Positions 5,489 to 11,284 of a DNA stretch of 11,284 nt are shown piece by piece. Position numbers and translations under genes: made by a program. Each line of letters starts with the position of its first letter. Within the stretch, counting starts at the first letter, position 1. The notes beneath the pieces were generated by a model. It saw nothing but the letters and a program-made list of their open reading frames with translations. It did no database searches and was not told the origin of the DNA. This DNA is from Xanthobacteraceae bacterium (GTDB lineage: Bacteria; Pseudomonadota; Alphaproteobacteria; Rhizobiales; Xanthobacteraceae), in assembly GCA_025929595.1 (NCBI GenBank), contig JAICQA010000056.1, positions 1-11,284 on the forward strand, in the 5' to 3' direction.

Positions 5489-5746
5489 TCAGAAGTCGTT
5501 CGCGTTCAGTTGATAGGAGCCTTTTCGACCGCGCGCATAGACCCGCGCCGCAGCCGCGTGGATCAATTCGCGATTGGAATCGAAAGCGCGCAGCAGGCCC
5601 GCCTCGTCGGGCTGCAAATCCGGCTGAATGCGCAGCAAGGCATCGGCCGTCACAAGGAACGAACTTTCCATCGAGCGGTCATGACCCCAGAAGCGGATCA
5701 CGCTCCGCGCCGCGTCGTAGCTGCGGCTGGGATTGGGGAAAACCAT
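5489..5746 (-). CDS. DUF1488 family protein
   Basis: An 85-residue protein matching DUF1488: MVFPNPSRSYDAARSVIRFWGHD at the front, then F-LVTADALLRI, the block EAGLLRAFDSNRELIHAAAARVYARG, and the closing YQLNANDF. It has the full family length and is soluble. DUF1488 is common in Alpha- and Betaproteobacteria, and its role is unknown. ATG 5746 is chosen because the family starts at this point; a GTG six bases upstream (5752) is also possible, and neither has a strong ribosome binding site. A perfect TTGACA lies at 5793-5788 on the same strand, but no matching -10 follows at the normal spacing. It may be cotranscribed with the 73-residue gene downstream. Confidence 0.82.
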   Translation of the reverse strand: MVFPNPSRSYDAARSVIRFWGHDRSMESSFLVTADALLRIQPDLQPDEAGLLRAFDSNRELIHAAAARVYARGRKGSYQLNANDF

Positions 5747-6106
5747 TGACACGTTGGTTGCTTTCTTGCGCCGCTGCCCAGCCGTTTTGTCAATTCGCGG
5801 CGGTGCGGAACGTTCCTGCGCCGCTTGTGCGCGCAATGGGTGAAAAGCGCAAATACGACGCGAACCCCTAGTCCACCGGGACGGCTCCGCGGCCGGCAAT
5901 CACGTTGATGGCGCGGCGCACCATCAAATCTTCGCAGCGCAGAAACTGCCGGCCGCAAGCACTTCTGCCCTGCGGAATCAGGAATTGCCTCCCCTCGCCG
6001 CGCCTCCTACGATGCGCTCATTCGATCGCTCAATCGTCCGATAGAGACGAACGCAGCATCGGAAAAACAAAATCATCATTCGCTAAACGCAAGGGGAAAC
6101 TGCGTC
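5747..6106. other. 360-bp gap without a confident gene
   Basis: This gap separates divergent genes (DUF1488 leftward, ketopantoate-reductase-like rightward). It holds a lone TTGACA on the minus strand (5793-5788), a possible 37-codon leftward ORF (5868-5981), an inverted repeat TTGATGG/CCATCAA (5905-5911 and 5921-5927), and a longer-range pair GCGGCCGGCA/TGCCGGCCGC (5889-5898 and 5947-5956). The last 50 bases, A-rich, likely form the leader of the gene at 6107, with AGGGGA as ribosome binding site. I see no clear promoter boxes for that gene. Confidence 0.5.
5868..5981 (-). CDS. Possible small ORF with non-standard start
   Basis: A leftward open frame ending at TAG (5870-5868). A strong ribosome binding site, GGGGAGG (5994-5988), is followed after six bases by an in-frame CTG (5981), which would give 37 residues starting LIPQGRSACG and ending RRAINVIAGRGAVPVD. 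In the last 23 sense codons 19 end in G or C, matching the genome's coding bias. The first standard start in frame is ATG 5924 (18 residues) without a ribosome binding site. CTG starts are rare, so this could also be the tail of a decayed gene or chance. I do not recognise the product. Confidence 0.2.
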   Translation of the reverse strand: MIPQGRSACGRQFLRCEDLMVRRAINVIAGRGAVPVD

Positions 6107-7180
6107 ATGGCGGCAACGTACAATATTCTAATCATGGGCGCGTCTTACGGCTCGCTCCTCGCCTCCAAACTTATGTTCGGCGGCCACTCCATCAAGCTCG
6201 TCTGCCTGCCGGCGGAAGCCGATCTCATCAACAGCGAAGGATTCCGCGTGCGCATGCCCGTACGCGGACGCGCCGATCAGGTCCTGCTCGACTCGCGCAA
6301 GCTGCCGGGCAAGGTCTCGGCGACGGGTGCGGCCGGCGTGAACCCGGCCGACTACGACCTCATCGGCCTCGCCATGCAGGAACCGCAGTACCGCTCGCCC
6401 GGCGTGCGCGAACTCCTCGACGCGGTCGCCAAGTCCAAAGTGCCGTGCATGTCGATCATGAACATGCCGCCCCTGCCCTATGTGAAGCGCATCCCGGGTC
6501 TCGATCACAACGCGTTGCGCGCGGCCTATACCGACCCGACGGTGTGGGACAATTTCGAGCCGGGGCGCCTCACGCTCTGCTCGCCCGACCCGCAGGCGAT
6601 CCGTCCGCCGGACGAGAAGGTGAACTTCCTCCAGGTGACGCTGCCAACGAACTTCAAGGTCGCGCGCTTCGACGATCCGAAGCACACGGCGATCCTGAAG
6701 CAGCTCGAGGCGGACGTGGAAGCCGCTCGCTTCGATGCGCCGGAAGGCGAGATCGAACTACCGGTGAAGCTCAAGGCCTACGACTCGATCTTCGTGCCGC
6801 TCGCCAAATGGGCGATGCTGCTCGCGGGCAACTACCGTTGCATCACGCCCGACGGCATGCGCACCGCTCAGGAAGCAGTGCACAGCGACATCGAGACCTC
6901 GCGCTCGGTCTATAATTTCGTGAACGACCTCGTGGTGAGACTCGGCGCCGCACCGTCGGATCTCGTGCCGTTCGAGAAATACGCAGCGGCGGCGCAGTCG
7001 CTGTCGCGGCCGGCATCTGCCGCGCGTGCGTTGAACAACGGCGTGCCGAACATCGAGCGCGCCGACAAGCTCGTGCAACTGATCGCGAAGCAGAAGGGCC
7101 TGTCGCATCCGGTGATCGACGCGACGGTGGCCCTGGTTGACTCTCGCCTTGAGGCGAATCGGAAGAAGGCGGCGGCGTAG
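6107..7180 (+). CDS. Ketopantoate reductase (PanE/ApbA)-like protein
   Basis: A 357-residue cytosolic protein with the two-domain outline of ketopantoate reductases. The N-terminal Rossmann part (about 5-180) reads YNILIMGASYGSLLASKLMFGGHSIKLV. Its glycine loop is G11-ASY-G15-S, not the standard GxGxxG, so nucleotide binding may be altered. The C-terminal helical part (about 215-350) has K234 in LAKWAMLLAGNYRCIT and N242 eight residues later, the same spacing as PanE Lys176 and Asn184; PanE Asn180 is a leucine here. It ends with the family-like GLSHPVIDATVALVDS. True PanE reduces ketopantoate with NADPH for pantothenate and CoA synthesis, but at 357 residues this protein exceeds PanE (about 300), and no pan gene is near. 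It is best called a PanE-like oxidoreductase of unknown substrate. AGGGGA lies upstream of ATG 6107. Confidence 0.75.
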   Translation: MAATYNILIMGASYGSLLASKLMFGGHSIKLVCLPAEADLINSEGFRVRMPVRGRADQVLLDSRKLPGKVSATGAAGVNPADYDLIGLAMQEPQYRSPGVRELLDAVAKSKVPCMSIMNMPPLPYVKRIPGLDHNALRAAYTDPTVWDNFEPGRLTLCSPDPQAIRPPDEKVNFLQVTLPTNFKVARFDDPKHTAILKQLEADVEAARFDAPEGEIELPVKLKAYDSIFVPLAKWAMLLAGNYRCITPDGMRTAQEAVHSDIETSRSVYNFVNDLVVRLGAAPSDLVPFEKYAAAAQSLSRPASAARALNNGVPNIERADKLVQLIAKQKGLSHPVIDATVALVDSRLEANRKKAAA

Positions 7181-7203
7181 CCAACGCCTTAGAGTAACGG
7201 CCC

Positions 7204-7257
7204 CACCCTTCGAGACGCGGCCCTTCGGGCCGCTCCTCAGGGTGAGGCCGTTTTTTT
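7204..7257 (+). terminator. Strong intrinsic terminator formed by a dispersed repeat
   Basis: An inner stem GCGGCCC-TTC-GGGCCGC (7217-7233) is nested in an outer stem CACCCT/AGGGTG (7204-7209 and 7239-7244). It is followed closely by seven T residues (7251-7257), the textbook layout for ending the rightward gene that stops at 7180. The text 'CCTTCGAGACGCGGCC...GGCCGCTCCTCAGG' is one I know as a frequent intergenic repeat in Bradyrhizobium-like genomes, so a mobile or dispersed repeat seems to serve as terminator here. Confidence 0.8.
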
Positions 7258-7297
7258 GCGGCGGCGGCCTCCTCAGGAGAGGAAACAGAATTTTTCT

Positions 7298-7852
7298 TCA
7301 GGCATGCGCGTGGCGACCGGTGAACGCGTAGGCGATCCACCAGAAGCCATAGGACAGAAGATCGATGCCGACGACGAGGCCGAGCACCCACAGGCCGGTG
7401 ACGGGCCAGCCGGACAGGATGATGACGCCGGCTCCGACTCCGATCAGGCCCGAGATCAGCAGCATCCAGCCCGCGTGCGCCCAATAGCGAAAGGCCATCA
7501 CGATACGGACGATACCTGAACCCAGCACCAGCACACCGAAGGCCAGTGTCAACGGCAGCAACGCGCCGAGCGGATTGAATACGAGCACGCAGCCCGCGAT
7601 GAGATAGAGCGCGCCGATCAGGAGACTGTAGGCAAAGCCGCCCCAGCTCTTGGCATAGAAGGCGTGAATGACCTCGGCGGCGCCCGCCACGAGGACGACA
7701 AAGCCGAGCAGCCACGCCGTGATGATGCTGGCGGCGACAAGATTGCCGAGCACATAGATGCCGGCGATGACGAAGACGATGCCGAGCAGGGCATAGGCCC
7801 ATGCCGGCCCGTCACTGGTTTCCACTCTGGGTGCGGTAGCCGAAGTTGCCAT
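7298..7852 (-). CDS. HdeD-family (DUF308) inner-membrane protein
   Basis: A 184-residue integral membrane protein. After a short hydrophilic N-terminus (1-17) there are six hydrophobic segments, at about 18-36, 42-64, 72-92, 98-120, 127-147 and 153-177. They are arranged as the repeated DUF308 unit with the typical GIYVLGNL, LLGFVVLVAGAAEVIHAF and LLISGLIGVGAGVIILSGWP sequences. HdeD in E. coli is linked to acid resistance at high cell density; in other bacteria the family is abundant and mostly uncharacterised, so the symbol is withheld. Start: GGGAGAT seven bases before ATG 7852. The gene lies 162 bp downstream of the chemotaxis gene on the same strand and converges on the terminator at 7204-7257. 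Confidence 0.88.
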   Translation of the reverse strand: MATSATAPRVETSDGPAWAYALLGIVFVIAGIYVLGNLVAASIITAWLLGFVVLVAGAAEVIHAFYAKSWGGFAYSLLIGALYLIAGCVLVFNPLGALLPLTLAFGVLVLGSGIVRIVMAFRYWAHAGWMLLISGLIGVGAGVIILSGWPVTGLWVLGLVVGIDLLSYGFWWIAYAFTGRHAHA

Positions 7853-8014
7853 CGGACATCTCCCTGCGCTGAAGCCCCATGTCCTAACGCCTCGGAACCG
7901 TTTTGGATGAGCGGGTTATTGCGGATGCGGCAAGGCAGGGATGCCCGATGCAGGCACGGCATGTCCCGAGGCGTGTGCGGGTTTTTCCCGATCGCGGCCG
8001 AGTGGCGTCGCGCG

Positions 8015-9469
8015 TCAGACCTTGAAGCCGATCCGGAAACCGCCCCAGTGGCGGCCGCGCACATAAACCGGCGCGGAGACATCCTTCATCAGCACGAATT
8101 GCCCGCCGCCCATATCGCGGCGATAAGTCTGCAACAGGAACGAGCGCGTGCTGCGCCCGGCCGAAAGCCCGGTGCGATCGTTGAAGATGCGGCGGTTGCG
8201 GCAGTTCGCCGAATTCCAGACCGAGTCCGGTCCCTGCGGATGGGAGTACTTCTTGTTGTGCGTCGGCAGGAAGCCGTTGCGGTCGATGCCCGCGCAGAAG
8301 GTGATGCGCGGGTTCATGCCGAGGATGGGTTCCTGGATCGGCGTCAGCACCCGGTCCGTGAAGGTCACGAATTTCGTCATGTGCTGCTGTGGATTGGTGT
8401 TCGGGACAGGCCGATACTTCTCGTCGAACAGATCGTTCATGCCGATCTCACCCGCGGCGACGGCCTGCTCGAAAACCATGCCGATCTGCCGGGCGGTGTC
8501 CTGCGCGAGCTGCACGATCGGCGTGTCGGGCGTTTCGATGCCGCTTTCGGCGATGAACAGAATGAAGTCCTCGCTGATGCCGAGGATGGAGTCGACGCGC
8601 TTCTGCGCCCGCGCGAGATTGGCGTCGCAGGATTCGACCGTGTCGGCGAGGCCGGTCAGTTCCTTGTGAACGACCTCGTAGCAGTTGCTGTTGCTCTCCA
8701 CGGACTGCGCCATCGACTCGATGTCTTCGGTGAGGTGCTGCGCGGACGCGACCAGCGTTTGCAGCGTGCCGGCGGCTTCGCGGGCGCTTGTGGAGTCTGC
8801 GATCGCCTTCTGCGCGATCTCGGCATTGCCGTCCGACTTTTCGAGCAGATTGCGGAGCGTACGAGCGAGTTCTTCGAGATTCTTCTGATTTTGCCCGGTG
8901 AAGGAGCGTATCTTGTCCGCGAGCGACTTCATGGAGTCCGCGATGATCGCGAAGCCCTTGCCGGCGTCGCCGGCGCGCGCCGCCTCGACATTGGCGTTGA
9001 TCGCGAGCATTTGCGTTTCGCGCGCGATCTGCTGAATGGCTTCGCTCGTGTCCTGCACGAGCTTGATCGTTCCGGCGATCTCGCCGATCGAGCCCTTGAG
9101 GCCGATTGCGCCCTCGCCCAGCGTCCCGATCCCTTCAAGCGCGCGCGCAAGCGCGCCTGAGACGCTCGCGGTCGCTTCACTTAAAGTCGCACGGGTGGCG
9201 GCCGCCGAATTGCTCGCCTCATCCATTTTGGAGGCGAGCTCGGCATTCGTGACGCTCATCTGGCGGGCGGCGTCGATGGCGGCGTTCGCCTGCTCGCTTT
9301 GCTCGCGCCCGAGCCGCGTCAGGTCGCCGACGAGCCCGGCCATGTCGGCGATCTCAACACCGAGACGTCCGCCGCGCTCGCCGATGTCCGCGAGCGAGCC
9401 ACGGCGAGAATCCTGCACCGCTTCCGGAAGAGATTCTGGAACGCGCAATGCCGCCGCGGTCTGAGTCAT
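8015..9469 (-). CDS. Soluble methyl-accepting chemotaxis protein with C-terminal sensor-like extension
   Basis: A 484-residue protein with no signal peptide, membrane segment or HAMP domain, so it acts in the cytoplasm. Residues about 30-290 form the long coiled-coil signalling hairpin. Its tip, IARETQMLAINANVEAARAG (148-167) followed by DAGKGFAIIADSMKSLAD, keeps the EAARAG residues that contact CheW and CheA, but has IIADSMKSLAD where most receptors have VVADEVRxLAE. Residues about 370-484 form a conserved-looking module: CAGIDRNGFLPTHNKKYSHP, then SANCRNRRIFNDRTGLSAG, and a last block RSFLLQTYRRDMGGGQFVLM with DVSAPVYVRGRHWGG. I recall this module at the C-terminus of other proteobacterial receptors; its layout resembles a Cache/PAS-type sensor, which is inference. 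No NWETF-like CheR tether ends the protein. GGAGG precedes ATG 9469. FadD lies 73 bp upstream. Confidence 0.88.
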   Translation of the reverse strand: MTQTAAALRVPESLPEAVQDSRRGSLADIGERGGRLGVEIADMAGLVGDLTRLGREQSEQANAAIDAARQMSVTNAELASKMDEASNSAAATRATLSEATASVSGALARALEGIGTLGEGAIGLKGSIGEIAGTIKLVQDTSEAIQQIARETQMLAINANVEAARAGDAGKGFAIIADSMKSLADKIRSFTGQNQKNLEELARTLRNLLEKSDGNAEIAQKAIADSTSAREAAGTLQTLVASAQHLTEDIESMAQSVESNSNCYEVVHKELTGLADTVESCDANLARAQKRVDSILGISEDFILFIAESGIETPDTPIVQLAQDTARQIGMVFEQAVAAGEIGMNDLFDEKYRPVPNTNPQQHMTKFVTFTDRVLTPIQEPILGMNPRITFCAGIDRNGFLPTHNKKYSHPQGPDSVWNSANCRNRRIFNDRTGLSAGRSTRSFLLQTYRRDMGGGQFVLMKDVSAPVYVRGRHWGGFRIGFKV

Positions 9470-9542
9470 CCGCCCCTCCGCCCAACTGCATGATCGCTAC
9501 GCGAACAGGGTGAAGGAACTCTTACCGGAGGGCCGAAGTGGC

Positions 9543-11234
9543 TCAGGCGGCGTTCTTTTTTCCCTCCGCTTCCTCGCGCAACGCCCGGCGGAGGATTTTA
9601 CCTACGTTGGTTTTCGGCAGATCGGCGCGGAATTCGATGTATTTCGGGCGCTTGTAGTTGGTCAGGCGCTCGGCGAGGAATTTGCGGATGTCCTGCTCGG
9701 TGACGTTCGGGTCCTTCTTGACCACGAACAGCTTCACCGCCTCGCCCGTCCCCTCGGGAATGCCGATGACCGCTGCCTCCAGCACGCCGGGACATTGCGC
9801 CGCCATGTCCTCGACCTCGTTCGGATAGACGTTGAAGCCGGAGATGTTGATCATGTCCTTCTTGCGGTCGACGATCTTCACCTGCCCCTTCTCGTCCATG
9901 ACGCCGATGTCGCCGGTGCGGAAGAAGCCGTCGGCGGTCATCACCTTCGCGGTCTCGTCCGGGCGCTGCCAATAGCCCGACATCACCTGCGGGCCGCGCG
10001 CCAGGATTTCGCCCGGCTGGCCGAGCGGCACGTCCTTGCCATCGTCGTCGCGGATGACGATCTCGGTCGAGGGCACGGGGAAGCCGATCGTGCCGGTGTA
10101 TTGGGTGATCTCGGGGCTCACGACGGTGAGCGTCGGCGAGGTCTCCGAGAGCCCGTAACCTTCCGAGAGCGGAATACCGGTCTTCTCGAACCAGCGGTCC
10201 GCCACCGCCTTCTGCACGGCCATGCCGCCGCCGATCGCCACCTTGAGCAGGCTCCAGTCGACCTTGTCGAAGTCGGGATGCTGCATCATGGCGTTGAACA
10301 GCGTGTTCACCGCCGGCAGGAAGTTGACCTTGTATTTGCGCAGCTCGCCGATGAAGGCTGCGATGTCGCGCGGATTGGCGATAAGAAGCAGCGCGCCGCC
10401 GACGCGCGTGCCGAGCATGAAGCACGCGGTGAGTGCAAAGATGTGATAGAGCGGCAGCGCCGTCACGAAGATGAGCTGCTCGACATGCGGCGGCTTCTGC
10501 AGCGACGGCACCAGCCACGCGTCGCTTTGCAGGACATTAGCGATCACGTTGCGATGTGTCAGCGTGGCGCCTTTCGAGACGCCGGTCGTGCCGCCGGTGT
10601 ATTGCAGGAAGGCGACGTCGTCATGCGTGAGCTTCGGCTTCCTGAATGGCAGCCGCTTGCCGATGCCAACCGCGTGCGCGAACCACACGGCGTCGGGAAT
10701 TGCATAGGCCGGCACCATTTTCTTCACGCGGCGCACGACAAAATTCACGATCGTGCCCTTGAAGCCCAGCAGCTCGCCGATGCTTGCCAGCACGATATGC
10801 TTGACCTTCGTGCGCGGCAGCACCTTTTGCAGCGTGGCGGCGAAATTCTCGAGGATGATGATCGCCTCGGCGCCGGAGTCGTTGAGCTGGTGCTCGAGCT
10901 CGCGCGGCGTGTAGAGCGGATTGACGTTCACCACCGTGTAGCCGGCGCGCAGGACGGCGGCGATGGCGATCGGGTTTTGCAGGACGTTCGGCATCATGAT
11001 GGCGACGCGTGCGCCCTGCTTCAGGCCCTTCGATTGCAGGAAAGCTGCGAGCGAGCGCGATGCTTCTTCCGCCTCGCTGTACTTCATGGTCTTGCCCATG
11101 AAGATGTAGGCGTCGCGGTCGCGAAACTTTTCGAAGCTTTCGTCGATCAGGTCGACCAGCGACTCGTAGACCGACGGATCGATCTCCGCCGGCACACCTT
11201 TCGGATAGTGCTTGAGCCAAATTCGATCGACCAT
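9543..11234 (-). CDS. fadD: Long-chain-fatty-acid-CoA ligase
   Basis: A complete 563-residue acyl-CoA synthetase of the adenylate-forming superfamily. It activates long-chain fatty acids with ATP and CoA for beta-oxidation or lipid synthesis, at the inner membrane face. Visible motifs in order: the phosphate loop YTGGTTGVSKGAT (212-224); LPLYHIFALT (260-269); the A5-type GYGLSETSPT (359-368); GFFRTGDIG (436-444); the FACS signature RKKDMINISGFNVYPNEVE (457-475); and the catalytic lysine K546 in KTNVGKILRR. Length and N-terminus (MVDRIWLKHYPKGVPAEID) match FadD of other Proteobacteria. ATG 11234 has a loosely spaced GGGGAG upstream. A small GCGGG-TTTT-CCCGC hairpin lies at 11262-11275, just inside the window edge. 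Neighbours give no further fatty-acid genes, so regulation cannot be judged. Confidence 0.95.
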   Translation of the reverse strand: MVDRIWLKHYPKGVPAEIDPSVYESLVDLIDESFEKFRDRDAYIFMGKTMKYSEAEEASRSLAAFLQSKGLKQGARVAIMMPNVLQNPIAIAAVLRAGYTVVNVNPLYTPRELEHQLNDSGAEAIIILENFAATLQKVLPRTKVKHIVLASIGELLGFKGTIVNFVVRRVKKMVPAYAIPDAVWFAHAVGIGKRLPFRKPKLTHDDVAFLQYTGGTTGVSKGATLTHRNVIANVLQSDAWLVPSLQKPPHVEQLIFVTALPLYHIFALTACFMLGTRVGGALLLIANPRDIAAFIGELRKYKVNFLPAVNTLFNAMMQHPDFDKVDWSLLKVAIGGGMAVQKAVADRWFEKTGIPLSEGYGLSETSPTLTVVSPEITQYTGTIGFPVPSTEIVIRDDDGKDVPLGQPGEILARGPQVMSGYWQRPDETAKVMTADGFFRTGDIGVMDEKGQVKIVDRKKDMINISGFNVYPNEVEDMAAQCPGVLEAAVIGIPEGTGEAVKLFVVKKDPNVTEQDIRKFLAERLTNYKRPKYIEFRADLPKTNVGKILRRALREEAEGKKNAA

Positions 11235-11284
11235 GATGGCGTTTCTCCCCTCATCGCATAGGCGGGTTTTCCCGCTTTCCCACG

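Noticed and set aside
5788..5793. Perfect TTGACA on the minus strand before the DUF1488 gene
   Set aside because: The sequence 17 bases downstream is CGCAAG, a poor -10, so I do not call a promoter.
5905..6915. A 336-codon plus-strand frame overlapping the PanE-like gene
   Set aside because: It is out of frame with the recognisable protein and rich in Arg and Gly with no domain.
7888..7973. CGCCTCGG and CCGAGGCG inverted repeat in the gap between the chemotaxis and HdeD genes
   Set aside because: The arms are 8 bases long and 70 bases apart in GC-rich DNA, so chance is a sufficient explanation.
7664..9160. A 498-codon open frame on the plus strand opposite the chemotaxis gene
   Set aside because: It crosses two genes and their gap, and has the composition typical of antisense frames in GC-rich DNA.
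9510..11261. A 583-codon open frame on the plus strand opposite fadD
   Set aside because: It is the antisense shadow of fadD. The minus frame carries every acyl-CoA ligase motif, while the plus frame is Arg/His/Asp-rich with no recognisable domain.
1..11284. CRISPR array, tRNA/rRNA, insertion sequence or prophage
   Set aside because: No regularly spaced repeats, cloverleaf-like sequences, transposase motifs or phage genes were found on reading both strands.

Overview
The window looks like ordinary chromosome of a GC-rich alphaproteobacterium, most likely Hyphomicrobiales (Bradyrhizobium/Rhodopseudomonas/Xanthobacteraceae-like). The reasons are strongly GC-biased third codon positions, a set of small conserved proteins that I associate with that order (DUF1488, an 'MCDYSLH' protein, a ClpP-like secreted mini-protein), and several short intergenic palindromes of the kind scattered through such genomes. 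I could not search any database, so family names rest on motifs I recognise. I see no tRNA, rRNA, CRISPR array, transposase or prophage gene.

Layout. At 1-191 (-) lies the start of a small unknown gene, divergent from a stand-alone PilZ protein (375-620 +). An outer-membrane-type lipoprotein follows (686-1228 +). It overlaps tail to tail with a secreted YkuD L,D-transpeptidase (1173-1772 -). A conserved cytosolic protein (1973-2392 -) has a hairpin terminator behind it. A repeat-rich gap leads to two secreted proteins read rightward: a ClpP-like mini-protein (2646-3101) and a DUF4142 plus PRC-barrel fusion (3187-4266). After a convergent hairpin come a glutathione S-transferase (4350-5060 -), a 73-residue protein (5170-5391 -) and a DUF1488 protein (5489-5746 -). 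The gap 5747-6106 has no confident gene but may hold a 37-codon ORF with a non-standard start. Then come a ketopantoate-reductase-like protein (6107-7180 +), a strong terminator made from a dispersed repeat, an HdeD-type membrane protein (7298-7852 -), a soluble methyl-accepting chemotaxis protein with a C-terminal extension (8015-9469 -), and a complete long-chain acyl-CoA ligase, FadD (9543-11234 -).

How the genes relate. The window is mostly single genes rather than one pathway. A loose theme is envelope and stress function: transpeptidase, lipoprotein, DUF4142/PRC, ClpP-like protein, GST and HdeD. Signalling is represented by PilZ (cyclic-di-GMP) and the chemotaxis receptor. FadD and the chemotaxis gene lie 73 bp apart on the same strand and might share a transcript.

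I did not find a clear new multi-gene system. The best leads are: (1) the secreted mini-protein, whose Ser and His have the same 25-residue spacing as the ClpP catalytic pair; (2) a perfect 18-nt palindrome that covers the GST ribosome binding site, downstream of a TATAAT box; (3) the soluble chemotaxis receptor with its conserved-looking C-terminal module; (4) the possible hidden small ORF at 5868-5981.
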